In this document: positions 8,222 to 15,788 of the stretch, piece after piece
Numbering within the stretch: position 1 is the stretch's first letter
Layout of the letters: each line of letters begins with the position of its first letter
Origin: Bacillota bacterium
GTDB taxonomy: Bacteria > Bacillota > Clostridia > Peptostreptococcales > Anaerovoracaceae
Reading direction: 5' to 3'
DNA: 38,156 nucleotides
Assembly (NCBI GenBank): GCA_023415235.1
Contig: JAEZLP010000001.1
Span: 1 to 38,156, forward strand
Notes under the pieces: model-generated
The model's input: the letters and a program-made list of their open reading frames with translations, nothing else
Databases searched by the model: none
Told to the model about the DNA's origin: nothing
Program-made: the position numbers and the translations under genes

Positions 8222-8581
8222 TTACATAATTCCGGGAATGGATAAACCGCCGGTCAGCTTGCCCATTTCATTCTGTGTCATTTCCTCTATCTGCCTCAGG
8301 GCTTCGTTTGCCGCCACCATAATCAGATCCTGAAGCATTTCCACGTCATCGGGATCGACGACTTCTGGTTTTATGGTAATTTTACTGATTTCCTTTTTTC
8401 CGTTGACCGTTACGCTTACGGCCCCTCCGCCCGCGGTCGCTTCCACTTCTCTGGTCTCAAGCTCCGCCTGCATTTCTTCCATCTTTCTCTGCATTGCCTG
8501 CATCTGCTGAATCTGCTTTTGCATATTGCCTGCGGCTCCGCCGCCTCCGGGTTTTTTCCCCGCTCTCATTCCTTTGCCCAT
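8222..8581 (-). CDS. YbaB/EbfC-family nucleoid-associated protein
   Basis: A 119-residue protein. A glycine-rich start is followed by a long Gln/Met/Glu-rich coiled coil (about 20-50, QKQIQQMQAMQRKMEEMQAE) and the conserved core (VNGKKEISKITIKPEVVDPDDVEMLQDLIMVAANEA, in pieces). It ends with GLSIPGIM, typical of the Firmicute homologue (YaaK). Members form dimers that bind DNA, and the gene almost always lies between dnaX and recR, as here. AGGAGG lies 7 bases before the ATG at 8581. Confidence 0.95.
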   Translation of the reverse strand: MGKGMRAGKKPGGGGAAGNMQKQIQQMQAMQRKMEEMQAELETREVEATAGGGAVSVTVNGKKEISKITIKPEVVDPDDVEMLQDLIMVAANEALRQIEEMTQNEMGKLTGGLSIPGIM

Positions 8582-8592
8582 TCTTTATCCTC

Positions 8593-10167
8593 CTACTGTA
8601 TATCGATATGAATTCCAAATTTATTTCCTATTTCATTGGCCAGATCCTCGGCCGTCTTTTCCTTTTCCTGTCTGCCACAGTCGTTAGCCAATCCGCACTC
8701 CATGCGCAGCTGTTTACCCGTATGCTTCATCATGAGCGACTCCAGCTCAGCGGCGTTCTCCCTGGCATAATCGAGAGTCACTTCATTGGATGCCTCCACG
8801 AAAAACACGCTGTCGTTTACCTCCCTGAGCCTGGTTCCCACCCGCAGCAGATTGAAGCTGCCCTTCAAGGTCTCGCCGTCTTCAAAGATCGCGTGCCAGA
8901 GCCTGTCGTGGTCAATACCTTGATCGCTGTGGTTTTCCGGTTTGTCAGCAGCTTTCTCCTTTTCCGGGTTTTTGCTGTATTCAGAAGGAGCTTCCCCAAC
9001 AGAAGCAGCAGGTTTTTCGGTTGTACCAACGGAAGCAGCAGGTTTTACAGCTGTGCTTGGAACCGGCGCGTAAGGCATTCCGTTTTGCTCAAGGGCCAGC
9101 TTTACAATACAAAGCTCCAGCAAAATCCTTGGCTGGGTGGACCATTTTGCGTCCGCCAGAGTCTGGGAAAGCTTCAGGATGCTTTCGTTAATGCAGGATA
9201 AATCCGTCTCTTCACTCTGCTTTCTGATCCGTTCCACATTTTCCGAAGACATGTTGAGTATATCCTCAGGATTCTTGATAAACTTCGCCATGAGAAGGCT
9301 GCGGTAATGAGCCACCCAGTCCTTCATAAACTGGCGTACATCCCTGCCGTCGGCCATGACCCTGTCAAGGAGCAGCAGCGCATCCGCCACCTGATGCCGC
9401 TTAACAAGATCCGTCATTTCTATGAATATTTCTTCTCCCGCAGTCCCCAGGATTTCGATGACATTCTCCCTCGAAACCGACTTTTCGCCTGAGGAGATGC
9501 ACTGATCCAGTAGGCTCAGAGCATCCCGTACAGAACCGTCCGCATTGGAAGCGATCAGTCCCAGCGCTGCGTCGGAGATCTTAACTCCCATCTGCCCGCA
9601 GATTTCACGCATCCCCTGACGGAGGGTCTTTTCCGCCACTCTCTTGAAATCCAGTCTCAGACATCTGGAGAGTATGGTGGCCGGAAGCTTTTGAACCTCG
9701 GTGGTGGCCAGGATGAACATAACATTTTCAGGCGGTTCCTCCAGGGTTTTCAGCAGCGCGTTGAAGGCGCCGGTGGAAAGCATATGTACTTCGTCGATGA
9801 TGTATACCTTGCAGCGCCCTACCGCCGGGGGATATTTCACACTCTCGCGCAGTTCCCTGATATTGTCGACTCCGTTGTTGGATGCCGCATCGATTTCGAT
9901 GACGTCCATGAAGGTCCCGTCCTTGATGCTCTGACAATTTGCGCAGACTCCGCAGGGCCGTTCCCCTTCCTCCGCCAGACAATTCATTGCCTTTGCAAGA
10001 ATCCGGGCTGTGGAGGTCTTTCCCGTACCTCTTGTCCCGCAAAAAAGATAGGCATGTCCTGTGGTTTTCGTATTGATCTGGTTTTTCAGGATTTTCACGA
10101 TATGTTCCTGGCCCAGGATCCCCTCGAAGGTCTCAGGCCTAAAGGAACGATATAAAGCTGTGTACAT
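8593..10167 (-). CDS. dnaX: DNA polymerase III subunit gamma/tau
   Basis: A 524-residue clamp-loader ATPase of the replisome. It shows LYRSFRPETFEGILGQ at the N terminus, Walker A GTRGTGKTS (44-52), zinc-binding cysteines C63, C72, C75 and C78, Walker B VYIIDEVH (121-128), and the SRC arginine-finger motif before the helical lid. A low-complexity linker (about 380-430) holds two copies of KPAASVG encoded by a 30-bp tandem repeat. The C-terminal region (about 430-524) is tau-like. The start at 10167 has AGGAG upstream. No A6G slippery heptamer for a short gamma form was seen. The gene follows the SRP RNA gene on the same strand. Confidence 0.97.
   Translation of the reverse strand: MYTALYRSFRPETFEGILGQEHIVKILKNQINTKTTGHAYLFCGTRGTGKTSTARILAKAMNCLAEEGERPCGVCANCQSIKDGTFMDVIEIDAASNNGVDNIRELRESVKYPPAVGRCKVYIIDEVHMLSTGAFNALLKTLEEPPENVMFILATTEVQKLPATILSRCLRLDFKRVAEKTLRQGMREICGQMGVKISDAALGLIASNADGSVRDALSLLDQCISSGEKSVSRENVIEILGTAGEEIFIEMTDLVKRHQVADALLLLDRVMADGRDVRQFMKDWVAHYRSLLMAKFIKNPEDILNMSSENVERIRKQSEETDLSCINESILKLSQTLADAKWSTQPRILLELCIVKLALEQNGMPYAPVPSTAVKPAASVGTTEKPAASVGEAPSEYSKNPEKEKAADKPENHSDQGIDHDRLWHAIFEDGETLKGSFNLLRVGTRLREVNDSVFFVEASNEVTLDYARENAAELESLMMKHTGKQLRMECGLANDCGRQEKEKTAEDLANEIGNKFGIHIDIQ
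8996..9046. repeat. 30-bp period tandem repeat in the dnaX linker
   Basis: Two copies of a 21-base segment (8996-9016 and 9026-9046) differ at one base and encode KPAASVG twice in the flexible linker of DnaX. Probably a slippage or duplication product tolerated in disordered sequence. Confidence 0.8.
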
Positions 10168-10245
10168 CTTTTTTCTCCTGTTGTTTTACCTTCTATGATC
10201 TTCGCAGTGTTCTTCATTCACGGCGGCAATCGCGTCAATCTAAAT

Positions 10246-10406
10246 GAAAAGTGCCCTTTAGCAGCTTCGCAGGACGTTGGAGAAGGCTTATCTGCGGCAC
10301 ATAAGAGATTCCACTTATCGCTGCTTCCTTCCGGACCTGACGAGGTTCATAGATTCTTATTGCGCAGGACCCTAACCAAGTCAGGCGAAGCTACTAAAAG
10401 GCACCC
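10246..10406 (-). ncRNA. ffs: Signal recognition particle RNA (SRP RNA)
   Basis: The minus strand carries the SRP domain IV hallmark, GTCAGGTCCGGAAGGAAGCA. It is flanked by long complementary arms: 10251-10270 pairs with about 10387-10406 with few mismatches, giving an extended rod of about 160 nt. A T-rich stretch follows the closing stem (10243-10250), and a strong promoter precedes it. The RNA scaffolds Ffh for co-translational membrane targeting. Its location directly upstream of dnaX matches the scr-dnaX arrangement of Bacillus. The ends are estimated from pairing to within a few bases. Confidence 0.92.
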
Positions 10407-10410
10407 TATT

Positions 10411-10440
10411 ATTATACTGGACTGCAGCATGGAAAGTCAA
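10411..10440 (-). promoter_or_regulatory. Promoter of the SRP RNA gene
   Basis: Minus strand TTGACT (10435-10440), 18-base spacer, TATAAT (10411-10416). It predicts a start near 10404-10406, exactly where the outer stem of the RNA begins. Confidence 0.85.
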
Positions 10441-10523
10441 TGTTATTTCTTTGGTTTTTCCAGCCATTTCGACCATTGGAATCCAGCGGTTGTCCTATTG
10501 TGTTTTGCAGGGTTCCGTCTGCG

Positions 10524-11519
10524 CTAAGAAATCACTTTATACAGTTCGTCGCTGGCAGGGGGAGCGATCTCTATCTTTTCTCCCTTGACCACCATGCAAA
10601 CCCCCGCCTCCCGTTCACAGATCCGTCCGATGCAGGCTACAGGGATCCCCGCTTCCTTCAGCGCGCTCTCCATCTGCTCCTTCACCCCGGGATGCACCAT
10701 GATGATCATGCTGCCGCTGGATATGAGTCTGAGATAATCAAGATCAAACCTATCGCAGATCTTTTTTGTCACCTCCGCCACCGGAACCTGATCGATCCAG
10801 ACCTCGGCGCCTGTTTTTGCAATGTCGCACATCTCCCAAACGGCACCCAGGACTCCGCCTTCCGTAATGTCATGCATTCCGGCGGTACCGATTCTTCCGG
10901 CGATAACGCCTTCTTTTACAACGCTGATCTTTTTCAGCATATCCGCCGCTTCCCGATACTCCTCCTCGGTGAGAAATTCCGCCAACTCGTCCTTGAAATC
11001 GCCGGCGATAATTCCCGTTCCCTCCAGACCGGCCTGCTTTGTCATCAGGATGTAGTCGCCGGGCTTCATGTTTTCCGCCTGCTGAGACGACCATTTGGCT
11101 CCCCTGCCGATGGCGGTCGATACGATAATCGGCTTGTTCACAGCCGGAGTGATCTCAGTATGACCGCCGATGATTTCCACACCCAGCTCTTCCGAGACCT
11201 CCCCCGCCTGCCTCATGATCTCCTCCACCTGTTCCTCCGTGGTTCCCTCGGGCAGCATGACCGCAAGCATGATGCCTAGGGGTTCCACCCCGTTGGATGC
11301 GATATCGTTGCAGGAGATATGCACCGCCAGCCTTCCGATGTCGCCGACGGCAGCGGTGATCGGGTCCGTGGACATGACGCACTCATAGGAACCGAAGTCC
11401 ACAACGGCGCAGTCCTCCCCGATGCCGGGCCGGGTAATCACCTCAGGCCTTTTATATTTAATATTCTTGAATACGATTTCCTCCAGGAGTTTGCTGTCCA
11501 GCTTTCCGGTCTTAAGCAT
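10524..11519 (-). CDS. AIR synthase-related (PurM/HypE-like) protein
   Basis: A 331-residue two-domain protein of the PurM/HypE/SelD/ThiL ATP-binding superfamily. Motifs include GIGEDCAVVDF near residue 40, STDPITAAVGDIGRLAVHIS, a GGHTEIT segment at about 130 and a C-terminal GGVLGAVWE segment. Close to HypE in look but shorter and without neighbouring hydrogenase genes, so the exact reaction is unknown; the family phosphorylates or dehydrates small substrates using ATP. The start is the ATG at 11519 with GAGGTGAG upstream, rather than the unsupported frame to 11636. It lies 117 bases downstream of the ferredoxin-like gene on the same strand and may be cotranscribed with it. Confidence 0.8.
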   Translation of the reverse strand: MLKTGKLDSKLLEEIVFKNIKYKRPEVITRPGIGEDCAVVDFGSYECVMSTDPITAAVGDIGRLAVHISCNDIASNGVEPLGIMLAVMLPEGTTEEQVEEIMRQAGEVSEELGVEIIGGHTEITPAVNKPIIVSTAIGRGAKWSSQQAENMKPGDYILMTKQAGLEGTGIIAGDFKDELAEFLTEEEYREAADMLKKISVVKEGVIAGRIGTAGMHDITEGGVLGAVWEMCDIAKTGAEVWIDQVPVAEVTKKICDRFDLDYLRLISSGSMIIMVHPGVKEQMESALKEAGIPVACIGRICEREAGVCMVVKGEKIEIAPPASDELYKVIS

Positions 11520-11636
11520 TCTTCTCACCTCTGTCCCGATCCGTTCTGATCTGTTTCCGTCAAAGAGACATGGAATTGGACACGGATCGGGTGTTTTTCT
11601 GTCTCTATTATATCTTTTTTCCCGGCAAATTACCAC

Positions 11637-12464
11637 CTACAAGAACCATTCCGGTTCCGCTCTTCTGGTAAGCCCCTCTTCCAATTCCCGCCGATGGTAC
11701 AAAAATCTCGGATCCTCGAAGTATTTTGCATGCGCCGGACATTTCTTGATGCAGGCGCCGCATTTGATGCAGATGCCCGCAACTTCCCGCACATTTTCCC
11801 TGCCGATGGAGCCCATCGGACAGACGTCGGCGCAGATCAGGCAATTGGTGCACCCTTCAAGGGTCAGCGGTTTTACCTTGCGGATATCAACCGGACTGCC
11901 CTTTCTGTCCCGGGGCTGATAATAACCTCGGTACGGATAGGGCGTCCCCTTTACGTCAATGGGCTCCTTCGCCGTCAAGACAGCCATGTTTTTTATCTTA
12001 TCCGCTGCTCTGCCCGCAAATTCATCGGCCAGGAGCATGTCCGCCTCATCCGGCCTGCCCTTCGCCAGCGTATCCGAAAAGGAATGCTCCCCGACAAAGG
12101 CGGCAGCCGCCACAGTATGTAATCCGCCCTTTTCCAGGATATCCCTCAGCTCGATCAAGCCATCGTCATAATCCCGGTTTCCGTACAGAACGACAGGAAT
12201 TGCCGCCGCATCGTTTCCTTCGATCGTGTCAAGATATTTCAACAGCACATTTGGCACCCGTCCGGCGTACACCGGCGTGCCCATGACCACAAGCTCGTCC
12301 GGCTTGAATATCAGCGCGCTTTCTCTTGCCGCCGGCAAGGTAAAGTCGCTGACAGCGTACTGGACCCCGAGCTTTTCCGCAGTTTTTTTTGCAATATGTT
12401 CCGTTATTTTCTTCGTAGTGTCTGTGGCGCTGAAATAAACAGCCCAAACTTTATTGATAATCAT
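11637..12464 (-). CDS. EFR1-type flavodoxin-ferredoxin fusion
   Basis: A 275-residue cytoplasmic redox protein. The N-terminal flavodoxin-like domain has a phosphate loop in FSATDTTKKI (11-20) and GTPVYAGRVP (62-71). The C-terminal half binds two 4Fe-4S clusters through C205-C208-C211-C215 and C232-C235-C238-C242, each motif ending in CP. Such fusions are common in anaerobes and presumably shuttle electrons; partners are unknown. The start at 12464 has a GGGGTGG site only a few bases upstream. It follows the cysteine-motif protein gene by 14 bases, indicating an operon. Confidence 0.88.
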   Translation of the reverse strand: MIINKVWAVYFSATDTTKKITEHIAKKTAEKLGVQYAVSDFTLPAARESALIFKPDELVVMGTPVYAGRVPNVLLKYLDTIEGNDAAAIPVVLYGNRDYDDGLIELRDILEKGGLHTVAAAAFVGEHSFSDTLAKGRPDEADMLLADEFAGRAADKIKNMAVLTAKEPIDVKGTPYPYRGYYQPRDRKGSPVDIRKVKPLTLEGCTNCLICADVCPMGSIGRENVREVAGICIKCGACIKKCPAHAKYFEDPRFLYHRRELEEGLTRRAEPEWFL

Positions 12465-12478
12465 AATCCACCCCGCTT

Positions 12479-12919
12479 TTATTCTATCAAGCCTTTCTCC
12501 TCAAGAAATTCCATGAGCATCTTGCTTGTGTTGCCCGTAATCTTAAGACAGTTTGTCAGATGCTCTCTGGTTTCAAAGGGATGGGGATTCAGCGCACGGC
12601 AGCAGGTTGCCCCATACTTCTCCGTAAACTTCTCCGTAAATTCCCTTGCCAAGCGATAGGCTTCATTCCGGGAAGTCTGATTAGTTTCACGTCCCTTCAG
12701 CATATTCAAGGCTGCGATGGATCCCATAAGCGCGCCGCACATGCATCCGGCTTCACCGACTCCGCCTCCGAATCCGGTGAACAGCTTTACCATAGCAGGA
12801 TCCATTTCTGGAGCAAGCAGCTCACGATATGTTAAAAAGATCGCCTCTGCGCAATTATATCCTTCTTTAAAGTAATTGCCGGCTCTATTTCTCATTTCGA
12901 TCGATTTTTCTTCACTCAT
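12479..12919 (-). CDS. C_GCAxxG_C_C family redox-type protein
   Basis: A 146-residue protein with the family's scattered cysteines: GYNCAEA (C23), GCMCGALMG (C59, C61), CC at 106-107 and C124 in the C-terminal helix. The family is thought to be redox active or metal binding and is often found near ferredoxins and flavodoxins, as here. The ATG at 12919 has AAAGGAG 9 bases upstream; the upstream frame lacks a site. It heads a probable operon with the EFR1-type gene. Confidence 0.85.
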   Translation of the reverse strand: MSEEKSIEMRNRAGNYFKEGYNCAEAIFLTYRELLAPEMDPAMVKLFTGFGGGVGEAGCMCGALMGSIAALNMLKGRETNQTSRNEAYRLAREFTEKFTEKYGATCCRALNPHPFETREHLTNCLKITGNTSKMLMEFLEEKGLIE

Positions 12920-12950
12920 GCCCGTTCTCCTTTCAGCAAAAATATGAAAT

Positions 12951-12990
12951 AAAAGCACGGAAAGCTCCGATTCCGATCGGTCTCCCGCGC
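12951..12990 (-). terminator. Terminator at the end of the pcrA-ligA operon
   Basis: Outer stem 12955-12960 with 12985-12990, inner pairing across the centre with small internal loops. On the minus strand it is followed by TTTTATTT at 12947-12954. It separates the WYL-like gene from the redox operon. Confidence 0.75.
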
Positions 12991-13031
12991 TTTATGATCG
13001 CATCGTCACCCGGTTGCCAGTCCTCCGGTGT

Positions 13032-13241
13032 TTAATTATCTTCCCAGTTTTCAATGTCTTTCAGGGCAAAATCCCTGTAGTCCATTTTATCCAGGTCGTA
13101 TGCCTTTAACAGCCACTGGTCCTTGGTATGATATTTCGTAGAACCGAACCAGATTTCAACCGGAACCACTGTTCTGACGTTGTGGCTGCCTTTATAATTC
13201 TTATAATTAAACTGTACGATTTTATTGATTGCTAGCTCCAT
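13032..13241 (-). CDS. Small WYL-like domain protein
   Basis: A 69-residue protein. The body (VRTVVPVEIWFGSTKYHTKD, then QWLLKAYDLDKMDYRDFALKDI) matches the beta-barrel pattern of WYL-type domains: a P-x-x-I-x-[FY]-G segment, a W-x-L-x-AYD strand and an R-x-F-x-L-x-x-I end. It lacks any DNA-binding region, so it is a stand-alone module. It lies 32 bases downstream of the RbsD/FucU-like gene and is the last gene of the operon. The assignment is by pattern only and the function is unknown. Confidence 0.65.
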   Translation of the reverse strand: MELAINKIVQFNYKNYKGSHNVRTVVPVEIWFGSTKYHTKDQWLLKAYDLDKMDYRDFALKDIENWEDN

Positions 13242-13273
13242 CTTTTGCTTCCTTATACTTGGATGAATTCGCT

Positions 13274-13711
13274 TTACTTTTCAGCCGGTTTGACACCCTT
13301 CTTCAGAATGATGCACGCATAATGCGCTTCCTCGCTGGTTGCAACGATAGCGTAGGCCTTCTTGGCTCTCTCGTAGAACTCGAAACGCTCTACCCGTTCC
13401 AAACCGCGATCATATCCATCACGCTCGTATGCGATCCGTTCAAATTCATTCCAGATTTCAGGCTTGGCATTTTCGTCTCCCACAACCTTAATCACCGATA
13501 AAGATTGGTCCACAAAGGTATCAAGGGGGAAGAAGGTTAACACCGCATCAAGAATCGGCAAGGCGCCAAGTCCGTCACACCGAACCAGCCGCTTGGCAAA
13601 ACCGGCAGCCGCAAAGTTGCCGTCCCCAATAACCAACTCATCTCCATGCCCCATTTCCATCAGGATCTTGAGAAGATCCGGAGACAGGCAATTTGGAATA
13701 TGTTTTAGCAT
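13274..13711 (-). CDS. RbsD/FucU-family sugar mutarotase
   Basis: A 145-residue protein with the family motif GHGDELVIGDGNF (21-33, His22 and Asp30) and a C-terminal strand region containing YACIILKKG. The family interconverts anomers of fucose or ribose. The sequence is closer in look to FucU than RbsD, because the catalytic region lacks the short RbsD C terminus. No sugar transport or kinase genes are adjacent; instead it follows ligA by 57 bases. GGGGTGGTG precedes the ATG at 13711. Confidence 0.88.
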   Translation of the reverse strand: MLKHIPNCLSPDLLKILMEMGHGDELVIGDGNFAAAGFAKRLVRCDGLGALPILDAVLTFFPLDTFVDQSLSVIKVVGDENAKPEIWNEFERIAYERDGYDRGLERVERFEFYERAKKAYAIVATSEEAHYACIILKKGVKPAEK

Positions 13712-13768
13712 TCACACCACCCCTTATCATTTCTGTATTGAATTACCAAATATCGACTAAATCTTAAC

Positions 13769-15751
13769 TTAAATCCGCTCCGGTGTCAATGCTTGATACA
13801 TTCTTATGAACTCGTCCTCGGTAATAATGGGGATTCCCAGTTCCTTCGCTTTTTTGTTCTTTGATGAGCCCGATCCGCTGTCGTTGTTGATCAGATAGTC
13901 GGTTTTGGATGTCACCGAATCGGTGGTCTTGCCCCCCATCGCTTCAATGGCTTCCTTCAGTTCATTCCTATTTTTAAAATGTTCCACGGAGCCGGTAATG
14001 ACAAAGGTCAAGCCGTCCAGGACCGGCTGAGCGGCGGAATCCTCTGCCTGCGGCTGTTCCAATTCGATTTCCCGTAGGAGATCCTCTATGTTCTGCCTGT
14101 TTTTTTCGTCACGGAAATAATTCACATAGCCGTTTGCCATGACGTCGCCGATTCCGTTGATTTCGACCAGCCTTTCATAATCGGCGTTTTGAATTTCATT
14201 CCAGTTGTTTTTAAAATACTTGCAAATGTTCTTTGCATTGGAAAGCCCTACATTAGGGATCCCCAGACTGTAAAGGAGCCTGACCGGCGTCGTCTTCCTA
14301 GCCTTGTGGATGGAGCTTATCAGATTGCGGAAGGATTTTTCCCCGAAGCCCTCCATCCCGGTGATCTCATCTTTGAATCGTTCGATGCGGAAGATGTCCG
14401 CATATTCCTTGATAAGCCCTCTGTCGATGAGCTTTTCCACGGTTGCCTCCGACAAACCGTCGATTCCCATAGCGTCTCTGCTTACAAAATGGGTGAAGGA
14501 TTTGACATGCTTGGCCGGGCATTGGTCGTTGGGACAGAAAAGGGACTTTACGCCATTTTCCTGCCTGATGACCGTGTCACTCTCGCATGCAGGACAATGC
14601 CTGGGTATTTCCACATTTCCGCTTCTGGTCAGGTTCTCTGCAATCTGCGGAATGATCATGTTCGCTTTATATACTTCGACGGTATCCCCGACGCCAAGCT
14701 CAAGGCCCTCCATGATGCTGAGATTGTGAACGCTTGCGCGGCTCACCGTGGTGCCCTCCAGTTCCACAGGCTCAAAAACGGCGATGGGATTGATCAGACC
14801 TGTCCGGGATGCGCTCCATTCGATTTCAATCAGCGTGGTTTCCTTGATCTCGTCCCGCCACTTGAACGCGATGGAGTCACGGGGGAATTTGGCGGTCGAA
14901 CCCAGAGATTCGCCGTAAGCGATATCGTCCAGAGTCAAAACCAGCCCGTCTGAGGGGAAATCATTTTCCGTGACCTGCTTCGCGAACCATCCGACAGCCT
15001 CCTCAAGTCCGGCCGCATCCACCGCCTTATATTCCACTACTTCAAAGCCCTGGCTCCGAAGCCATTCCATCTGGGCCATCCTGGAATTCTTAAAATCGAC
15101 CCCATCCGCCTTTACCACTGAGAACGCAAAGAAATTGACGTTTCTTCCGGCGGTGATTCTGTTGTTCAACTGACGTACAGACCCGCTGCAGAGATTTCTT
15201 GGATTCTTGTACCGGGAACTGACATCCTCAATTTCCTGATTGATCTTATAGAAGTCGGAATAGCGAATCACCGCTTCGCCTCTCAATACCAGATCTCCCT
15301 GATAGGATATTGCAACCGGAAGATTGGCAAACACCTTCGCGTTGTTTGTGACAACCTCGCCAACCTCGCCGTTGCCTCTTGTTACCGCCTTGGTCAGCTT
15401 TCCGCCGCTGTAGGTCAGGACGATGGTCAAACCATCCAGCTTCCAGGACAGCACTCCCCTCTGAACTCCCAGCCAGTCTTTCAATGCTCCCAAATCCTTG
15501 GTCTTGTCCAGAGAAAGCATGGCCTTTTCGTGGATCTCCTTGGGAAGATCGCTGACCAGCTCATAACCCACATGAATCGTCGGGCTGTTGGATAGCACCA
15601 CGCCTGTGACCTTTTCCATTTCCACCAGTTCATCGTAGATTCTGTCATATTCGATGTTAGGCATGATCTCCCGATTTTCCTGATAATAGGCTTTTGCCGC
15701 CTTATTCAGTATCCTGACCTTTTCCTTCATTTCCTTGAGCCTGTCACTCAT
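13769..15751 (-). CDS. ligA: NAD+-dependent DNA ligase, divergent
   Basis: A 660-residue protein with the full LigA layout: domain Ia (1-70, YD..Y.EL), adenylation domain with KLDG (nucleophile K104), OB fold (SRTGLINPIAVFEPVELEG), four-cysteine zinc finger (CPAC ... CPNDQC), helix-hairpin-helix region and C-terminal BRCT (LDGLTFVITGSVEH). Several normally conserved positions differ. The Glu two residues before the nucleophile is Ser (SWKLDG), TRGDG is TRGNG, and the motif IV Lys of DGVV-x-K is Thr (DGLVLT). It joins nicks in replication and repair if active. It starts 37 bases after the helicase gene and is part of that operon. Confidence 0.92.
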   Translation of the reverse strand: MSDRLKEMKEKVRILNKAAKAYYQENREIMPNIEYDRIYDELVEMEKVTGVVLSNSPTIHVGYELVSDLPKEIHEKAMLSLDKTKDLGALKDWLGVQRGVLSWKLDGLTIVLTYSGGKLTKAVTRGNGEVGEVVTNNAKVFANLPVAISYQGDLVLRGEAVIRYSDFYKINQEIEDVSSRYKNPRNLCSGSVRQLNNRITAGRNVNFFAFSVVKADGVDFKNSRMAQMEWLRSQGFEVVEYKAVDAAGLEEAVGWFAKQVTENDFPSDGLVLTLDDIAYGESLGSTAKFPRDSIAFKWRDEIKETTLIEIEWSASRTGLINPIAVFEPVELEGTTVSRASVHNLSIMEGLELGVGDTVEVYKANMIIPQIAENLTRSGNVEIPRHCPACESDTVIRQENGVKSLFCPNDQCPAKHVKSFTHFVSRDAMGIDGLSEATVEKLIDRGLIKEYADIFRIERFKDEITGMEGFGEKSFRNLISSIHKARKTTPVRLLYSLGIPNVGLSNAKNICKYFKNNWNEIQNADYERLVEINGIGDVMANGYVNYFRDEKNRQNIEDLLREIELEQPQAEDSAAQPVLDGLTFVITGSVEHFKNRNELKEAIEAMGGKTTDSVTSKTDYLINNDSGSGSSKNKKAKELGIPIITEDEFIRMYQALTPERI

Positions 15752-15788
15752 ATCCGCACTCCTTATGTTTATTTATGAGGTTGATTGT

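Noticed and set aside
8996..9046. Short direct repeats as a CRISPR remnant
   Set aside because: Only two copies, in frame within the dnaX linker, and encoding a repeated peptide.
8593..10167. Programmed frameshift producing a short gamma form of DnaX
   Set aside because: No A6G-type slippery heptamer followed by a stem was found in the reading frame.
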